A DNA stretch of 64,000 nt from Cladobotryum mycophilum (Eukaryota > Ascomycota > Sordariomycetes > Hypocreales > Hypocreaceae): contig CM071589.1 of the NCBI GenBank assembly GCA_036429605.1, positions 1,860,001 to 1,924,000 on the forward strand. Reading direction: 5' to 3'. The position numbers were made by a program, and so were the translations under genes. The notes below the pieces were generated by a model. The model was not told the DNA's origin, made no database searches, and saw nothing but the letters and a program-made list of their open reading frames with translations. Below, piece after piece: positions 58,493 to 64,000 of this stretch (within the stretch, counting starts at the first letter, position 1; each line of letters starts with the position of its first letter).

Positions 58493-60746
58493 TTTTGAAT
58501 GGTGAGTGCTTTCAATTGAAACCTCTATACAATGAAATATAAAGTATAAAATACTAGGTAGGTGGTGGTGTTTTGGCAGAACTTCAAAAAATCTGTAGCG
58601 GTTGGTGTTTTGGCGGGGTAGCAAAGAAAAAATATCGTCACCACAGCTCAATGCGATGATATCAGTGATAGCAGAACTTGATTAAAATGTTTCAGATATT
58701 ACAAACGAGTTGGATATGATGACAAAAGGAAGAGAAGAGAAGAAGAAGAAAAAGGAGAAGAAATCCATTGATAATAAGGGAAACCAAATTAATACTACGT
58801 TCGCTCAGTCCTCTTTTCCCCCTCCTCCCGCTTCTCCTCTCCACGTCAGAGAGAGAAAAAAAGAGATAGCGACGAACAGGAGCTTCACGATAGCTCTAAG
58901 CTTTTTTTGGGGGGGTGTCTAGGTTGCCCCGCGTTGCCCGCGCTGGGGTTTGAGCCACACTGGGAGCTGGACCCCTCGCCGATTACGGAAAAATATCATC
59001 ATCACTTAGACGATCCATGGGATGCTTGTTGAGGAGATGCCATAATTATATCACTTCCCCCTCTATTTATCCGTATTAACCGCACCAATGGGAGATGTGG
59101 TGGGGTTTTCTATTTATTTATTTATCTTATTTCGCGGCTGGTGATTTAAGTGGGAGAAGAATTACACTGCTCTACGCATGCGGGATAGGTATTCGGAATG
59201 GACCAGGCATATTTTAGGGGTGTTGTTTAAGCAATTTGAATAGTTGGTTTGCTCCTTTGATTAACTTTGCTCACTTGATCCCCTCGTTTCTCCTCGAAGG
59301 CCAGATAAAACCATTATCCCTACCAGCACATATCGCAACATCCATCATCGCTTTGGTCCCCCAAGCATAGCTGAGTAGTCCCCATCTTAACCTCGAATGT
59401 ATAGCCTGTCAGGGTTGGCTCGCATGGTTAACTCCATCTACACTCATATTTTCTGTCCCTCAAGGCCCCAGACGGGGAACTATGAGATCTGCTTAATGAA
59501 CTCACCTGTGATTTCATCTACACTCTTCTTGGCCCACCCTGTTGACACTTGACTACCTAGCTAAACAAAGTCGTAAATGGGCAATCAAAGATCAAGTAGA
59601 ACCTCCGGACTTACTTACCTGGACGTATAGCCTCTGTAAAGGTCCTTCGACGAGCCGAGTAGTTTGGGAATGCTGCTCACAATAGGAAGCATGTATATCC
59701 CCTTTAGGTTCAAGAATAAACCAGAGGCCCGATATCGCCATTCGTGGAGTAGTTGAAAGATCGGTTGTCAGACTAGAGATTCAGCAGATCCGGGAAATCT
59801 AGCAGAGCATCAGCATCCAAATTTTTCTGTTGCTGACATCGAACACTCGGTAAATGTGCATCGTATCTAGGGGAGTAGTCGACGGGCGGCGGGCGGTAAG
59901 TACGTTGAGCCAGAATGTAGATGCCCTAGGGGCTCGTGGAGAACAATAGGCTTCATTACGCTGCATTAGACGTATTGCAGTCCGATGCCTTCTATGCTCG
60001 TCCCCAAGTGGTCTTCTCACTTCTTGGCACTGGTGATGGGGGACCAATATTGATGACATTGTGTGTGCGTGTCGTGAAGAGGATGGAGAAGATGAAGGAG
60101 AAGAATAATAATGATAACAGAATCCTTTGCAAGCAACCTTGATCTCTTCAAGTAGTCACAAGAAGTGTAAATTTTGACTTGAGAACTTTATCTCTCAATT
60201 TAACTTTGGCCACATAGCGAATGTATGGCATCCAATCACCATATAGGTCTCTGGGCTCCATTAGGTTTCTTTTGAAGCCTTACGCTATTTTATGGTAGAC
60301 GCGTGCATATTGTGCTATGGAGGCTTTGTTAGAAAGATGGAGTTTCAAATCTACAGGTATGCTTATAGCATAAGAAAATCAGTATCCGGCGGATGTGCCT
60401 GGAGAGTTTGCTGTAGTCGTGCCATCATTTGCGGACATAAACTCACCTAGTAAGCCCCTTATTCTTAAACTTCATGCCTAATGGCTCGGTGCTCTATTTT
60501 ATACTTTATAAGAGTAAATTACTAGAGTTATAGTCTCAGATTTATGGGGAGTAGATGAGAAATGGCACGAATCCCATTGCTATTATTATTCCATGCCCTC
60601 CAGCTCTCACTTGTTTATTTTCTTTGTGCCTTAGGATACCCCTGAAAATTGACATCCCCCGCCGCCCCAGACAGAGCAGCCATCTGAACCAATATCCATT
60701 GCACATCAATCACCACCCTCATCTTCTTCACTTTTCGCAACTCCAT
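58493..60746. other. Intergenic spacer above xylitol dehydrogenase
   Basis: About 2.25 kb holding the xylitol dehydrogenase promoter at its left side. TAGGTAGGTGG at about 58556, an A/G tract at 58725-58765 and a C/T-rich stretch near 58810-58845 are visible. No credible gene, tRNA or repeat unit was found. Confidence 0.5.
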
Positions 60747-62010
60747 CTAAAGTTCAAGCACGTGGCCTGTCCTGATGGGCCTATTTGTGTCGACTCTGGC
60801 TGCTCCGATATGCACAGTCCTTTCTGTTGCTCGAATTCCAGGATTCTCCTTGCGGTCTCGGCCGTCAGACACATATATCTCTCGGCTTGAAGGTGGTTGA
60901 CAGGTAGCCAGTAGAATTAGAGCTTGATTATAGCATTGCCAAGGATGATTCTTTGGATTATATGGGTGTAATGCTGAGGCGCTTGAGACCAAGCCAAAGC
61001 ATGTTCCATTGTTTATCCATGCAACCGACGCCCTCTGCGAGAAACCTGCGCATCCAGTAGTCGTTATTCTCTCCAATGGGGAGAGAGGAATAATGTCCTC
61101 TCGAGGCCATAACGCAACTCATAGAAATGGTAGTGGGAAATGGCACAATATGAACGGCTTCAGGATCTATAGCACCAGTCAGGATGCAACGATCGCCATC
61201 TCTTCTAAGACACTATAAAGTAAACGTTAACAGTGAGTTTGACATGTAACCACTTATTCCCCCATTTACCTTGTTCATTTCATTTGTACTTCGCACAGTA
61301 ATCAAGTTGGGATTAGGATCCTCATAATGTTCATCTTCAGAATAATCCCCGTCGCGGTTGATATCAGGACGACTCTCCCGCATCTCCTTGAAGATTTCGT
61401 CAAGGTTGACTGGCAGTCTGCCCCCCAAAACTGTGTGTATTCAGCAAAATTTAAAGCACCACAACAATTCCATCTGACTTACAGATGCTTAACAAATTGT
61501 CCGGGGTTTGGAAAGCATCCGTCACACCTAGAGGGCATTCTGCGATACCCCGCAAAACCTCGAGTAGCCGAAGCAAATAATATGATACATATATATTATT
61601 AAAGTGAACTGGCATTCCAAACCCTCTCATCAAAACTATCTTCTATCTTCTTGATAACTTTCACTCGCTCCTCAATATCATCCAAAGAGGCTATGGGTTC
61701 GACGGGGGCAGAGTTAGTGCTCGACTGGAGGTACCTGATCAACGCTTTAACTTTGACATCTTCGGAAATACCAAATGCATTCTTGAAGGATTGTTTCAAG
61801 GCTGTTTTTGCCCTTTCTCGAGGAGTCTCCATTTTTCACGTTTTCGTTGACGAGCATATGAGACGAATGAGGACTAAACGAAGCGGTGGATGGAGTCCAA
61901 CATGGAGAATATGGAGAGGCTTCATTTTTATATCCCTCATTAATCTTTAAGAGTCGCTGCTGTCCAAGTAGAAACTCAAATTCCCTTTTAAGCTCTCTAA
62001 AATCTGCCAT
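60747..62010 (-). pseudogene. HNH-endonuclease-family gene with frame breaks
   Basis: A fungal HNH-domain protein of unknown role, probably decayed. A core of 233 codons can be spliced: complement(60958..61212, 61270..61430, 61483..61558, 61623..61832). It starts 'METPRERAKTALKQSFKNAFG', continues with a helical region, and carries the HNH part 'RRDGDRCILTGAIDPEAVHIVPF', where the Cys, the first His and the downstream Asn ('ENN') fit the beta-beta-alpha metal fold. Two segments that look like the same family lie in other frames: an N-terminal helix 'DFRELKREFEFLLGQQRL' (ATG at 62010) and a C-terminal 'NRPIRTGHVLEL' (60747 to about 61050). I found no introns that join them, so at least two frameshifts are likely. 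The alternative is a functional shortened gene. Confidence 0.5.
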
Positions 62011-63072
62011 TACCTTTCGGATGGCATCATGAGGGACCTTTGATGAGGATGGACCAGCGTAATTCCATTATCATCACCATTGTTCATGAGTCTTCTGTAC
62101 ATCACGAGTGTGTGAAAATGAAACAGTGTAATTCTTTTAAGACATTTCTGGTAGATGTTTTAGGTTTATAATGAACATTGTTCGTAGCTGGTTAGAATCT
62201 GATTTTCTACTTCTTTTTGAGACAAGGACATGCAGCGCCTTTTTTTTTTTTTTTGGGAACGTGCCTGCCTTGCCTGATGAGAAGTTTTAATCGAACCAAG
62301 TGTTTAGTATATGAGATCGTGAGCGAGCTAATAAATAATTCATAATTTATTCTGCCATTGTTTAACCACCCTATCATTACTTGCAAGTTCACCAAACCGA
62401 CTGGAAGGTCGAGGTATATAGGGTAGCTATCTGCCATCTGTTGTAACCTCGTCCGGTCTGTCGGAAGCGAGATCCGAGAATAGGTATTGTTGATACTACA
62501 TTTGAGTGGAAGTGGTGCGTGTTAATGGTTCAGAACTAGGAAAGAAATAGTAACCAACATCTAGTGTAATGGATGCAATGGAACTCTTGGTAGACTTGGA
62601 CACTGCTGACCCCCCTGGTTCTTCAACCCCTCAACCCCACTGGTGTTACTGATGGTGCGCCTTTTCAGAAAATGGGCTGTTCAATAGCGGGGATCTAATT
62701 CTTTATTGGTTCAAAGACAGCAGAGAGAGCCCTGGAGTCGTACTAATGCCGGGCGTTGGGCCATGGATCGATGGACTTTTGCCGGATCCACGTCAGGCTG
62801 GAATGCACCCGTAGACCTGAAATGGATCTCCAGGCCTATGGATTGGTGGGTAAGAGCTGGTGCTGAGCCACCCATCTGAGGCAAGATTGGATGCTTACGA
62901 GAATGGAGGGGTTAATGTTGATACCAACCACATATATGAATTGGTAACCTGGGTAAGACATCGCGAGGAGTTTCGTCTTTGCACTCCTTTCCTTCATACA
63001 TCACTCACAACTTATACTTCATCTTGACGTTCCTGTTTATTTGAGAATTCTTCGACTTTAGTACAAGCAATC
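62011..63072. other. Intergenic spacer
   Basis: About 1.06 kb with no gene. A run of 15 T's lies near 62240-62255 and a C-rich patch near 62610-62640. Confidence 0.5.
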
Positions 63073-64000
63073 ATGGTTGTCCTGAGACCGCAGTCTGAAT
63101 GGGGCCACGCGCCACCCCCTCAAACCCCCTACAGCATCATGACCAACATTCCAGGTTGGGATATGCTTCGAGGTGTCCGAGAAGGAGACATGTCGCCTCT
63201 GGCCAAGGTCGTTCACTTTTATCCTCGTTTCGCCCCCTGGCTTACGCTGCCCAAGTGAGTTTCCTTTGGTCAGACTATGTGCACGCCAGTAACTAATCAA
63301 CTCGTAAGCTTGGTCAAGAGATATCCAAGAGATTGGGGATAGAGGGCAAGCGCATCATGATCTATCTCAATCCCATCACGTGGGAATATACTCGCCGTTT
63401 TGTAGCGGCCAAGGCGCGAGGTCCCAAGGCCATCAGCCCCGATGATCTGATACTCAAGTGTGTTGATGTCGCTGGTCACAGGATTTATTGTATCCTGTTC
63501 GATCCCGCGCACACGCCGGCCATCATGGCTAGTTGGGGAAACCCGGGAATTGGCATCTCCATCAGGGGCGCAGAGGAACTGCTCAAGAATATCGACACCT
63601 TTGTCGAGGTGCCATTTGACGATCTAAAGAATCCTCCCAAGCCAACCTGGACCCCTGAAAGTCCGGTTCACCAGGCCCTGAGAGAGCGTGTTCATGAGCT
63701 CGTTCATCACGCAACCATTGATCCCGCAAAAGTCACGAGTCAGCCCAAGGACGTCTACGTCTACCCCACGGGGATGGCTGCCGTTTTCCACACCACGAAC
63801 AATTTGCTTGAATACCGTCCCGGCCACCCGGTCATTCTTGGTGTTGTCTTTCACAGCACGCATCATCACCTGGAAGAAGAGAATCATGATACTTGGAAGC
63901 ATTTCGGCAAGGTAGACGACCAGTCTCTGGATGAGATGGAGACGTGGTTGGAAGAGGAGATCAAAGCGGAGAAGCCAGTGAACTTTGTCATAGTCGAAAC
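63073..64000 (+). CDS. Cystathionine gamma-synthase-like PLP enzyme, 5' part
   Basis: PLP-dependent enzyme of the Cys/Met metabolism family; cystathionine gamma-synthase joins cysteine and an activated homoserine in transsulfuration towards methionine. Exon 1 is 63073 to about 63254 and exon 2 runs from about 63309 past the window end, so the catalytic Lys is not seen. The N-terminus 'WGHAPPPQTPYSIMTNIPGW' and 'FYPRFAPW' resemble the N-terminal domain of fungal cystathionine gamma-synthases (Met-7/Str2). The PLP domain begins 'VYVYPTGMAAVFHTTNNLL', where Tyr-Pro-Thr-Gly-Met-Ala is the phosphate-binding block. The obvious GTGAGT donor and TAAG acceptor do not keep the frame: one base is missing at the junction. 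This may be a frameshift, a sequence error or an unusual acceptor. It is divergent enough to be a paralogue. Confidence 0.75.

Overview
This window is nuclear DNA of a filamentous ascomycete. Genes carry short (about 45-100 bp) GT-AG introns with fungal branch points, coding density is moderate, and the intergenic spacers are rich in microsatellites. A class III chitin synthase, a kexin with a long acidic tail and a xylitol dehydrogenase that looks very close to hypocrealean enzymes point to Sordariomycetes, probably Hypocreales. The genus cannot be resolved from the sequence alone. I built all exon models by hand from splice sites and family alignment from memory.

Layout. 1-7.2 kb: a spacer with a (TAG)14 array, a broken Tc1/mariner-type transposase remnant (1890-2507), the GDP-mannose transporter (-, 3422-4778) and a large empty spacer. 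7.2-20.1 kb, all +: class III chitin synthase, NEDD8 E2 UBC12, ketol-acid reductoisomerase ILV5 and kexin KEX2, separated by spacers of up to 2.3 kb. 20.6-24.8 kb, both -: sorting nexin SNX4 and the mitochondrial LETM1-family protein MDM38. 27.2-32.3 kb: mitochondrial adenylate kinase (+), a long-tailed ERD2-family protein (-) and a LicD-family protein (+). 32.9-37.7 kb: an AME1/CENP-U-like inner-kinetochore protein (+), nudC (-) and TFB3 (+). 38.5-47.9 kb: AP180-type clathrin adaptor (-), mitochondrial Asp-tRNA synthetase (+), UTP11 (+) and a tail-anchored protein of unknown function (-). 49.5-58.5 kb: an unknown three-exon gene (-), D-amino-acid oxidase (+), CMC1 (-), a four-TM MARVEL-like protein (-) and xylitol dehydrogenase (-). 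60.7-64 kb: a decayed HNH-family gene (-) and the 5' part of a cystathionine gamma-synthase-like gene (+) that runs off the window.

Most genes are conserved housekeeping functions: cell wall and secretory pathway (chitin synthase, GDP-mannose transport, kexin, ERD2-like, LicD, AP180, SNX4), mitochondria (ILV5, MDM38, ADK, MSD1, CMC1) and nucleus (UBC12, AME1-like, TFB3, UTP11). They are not an operon or a biosynthetic cluster. The more unusual items are the LicD gene structure (10-nt micro-exon plus a GC-AG intron), the kinetochore-type N-terminal motif of the AME1-like protein, the acidic tail on the ERD2-family protein, the broken HNH gene, the splice-frame conflict in the last gene, and recurrent short motifs in the spacers. 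I found no tRNA, rRNA, CRISPR array or secondary-metabolite core enzyme.
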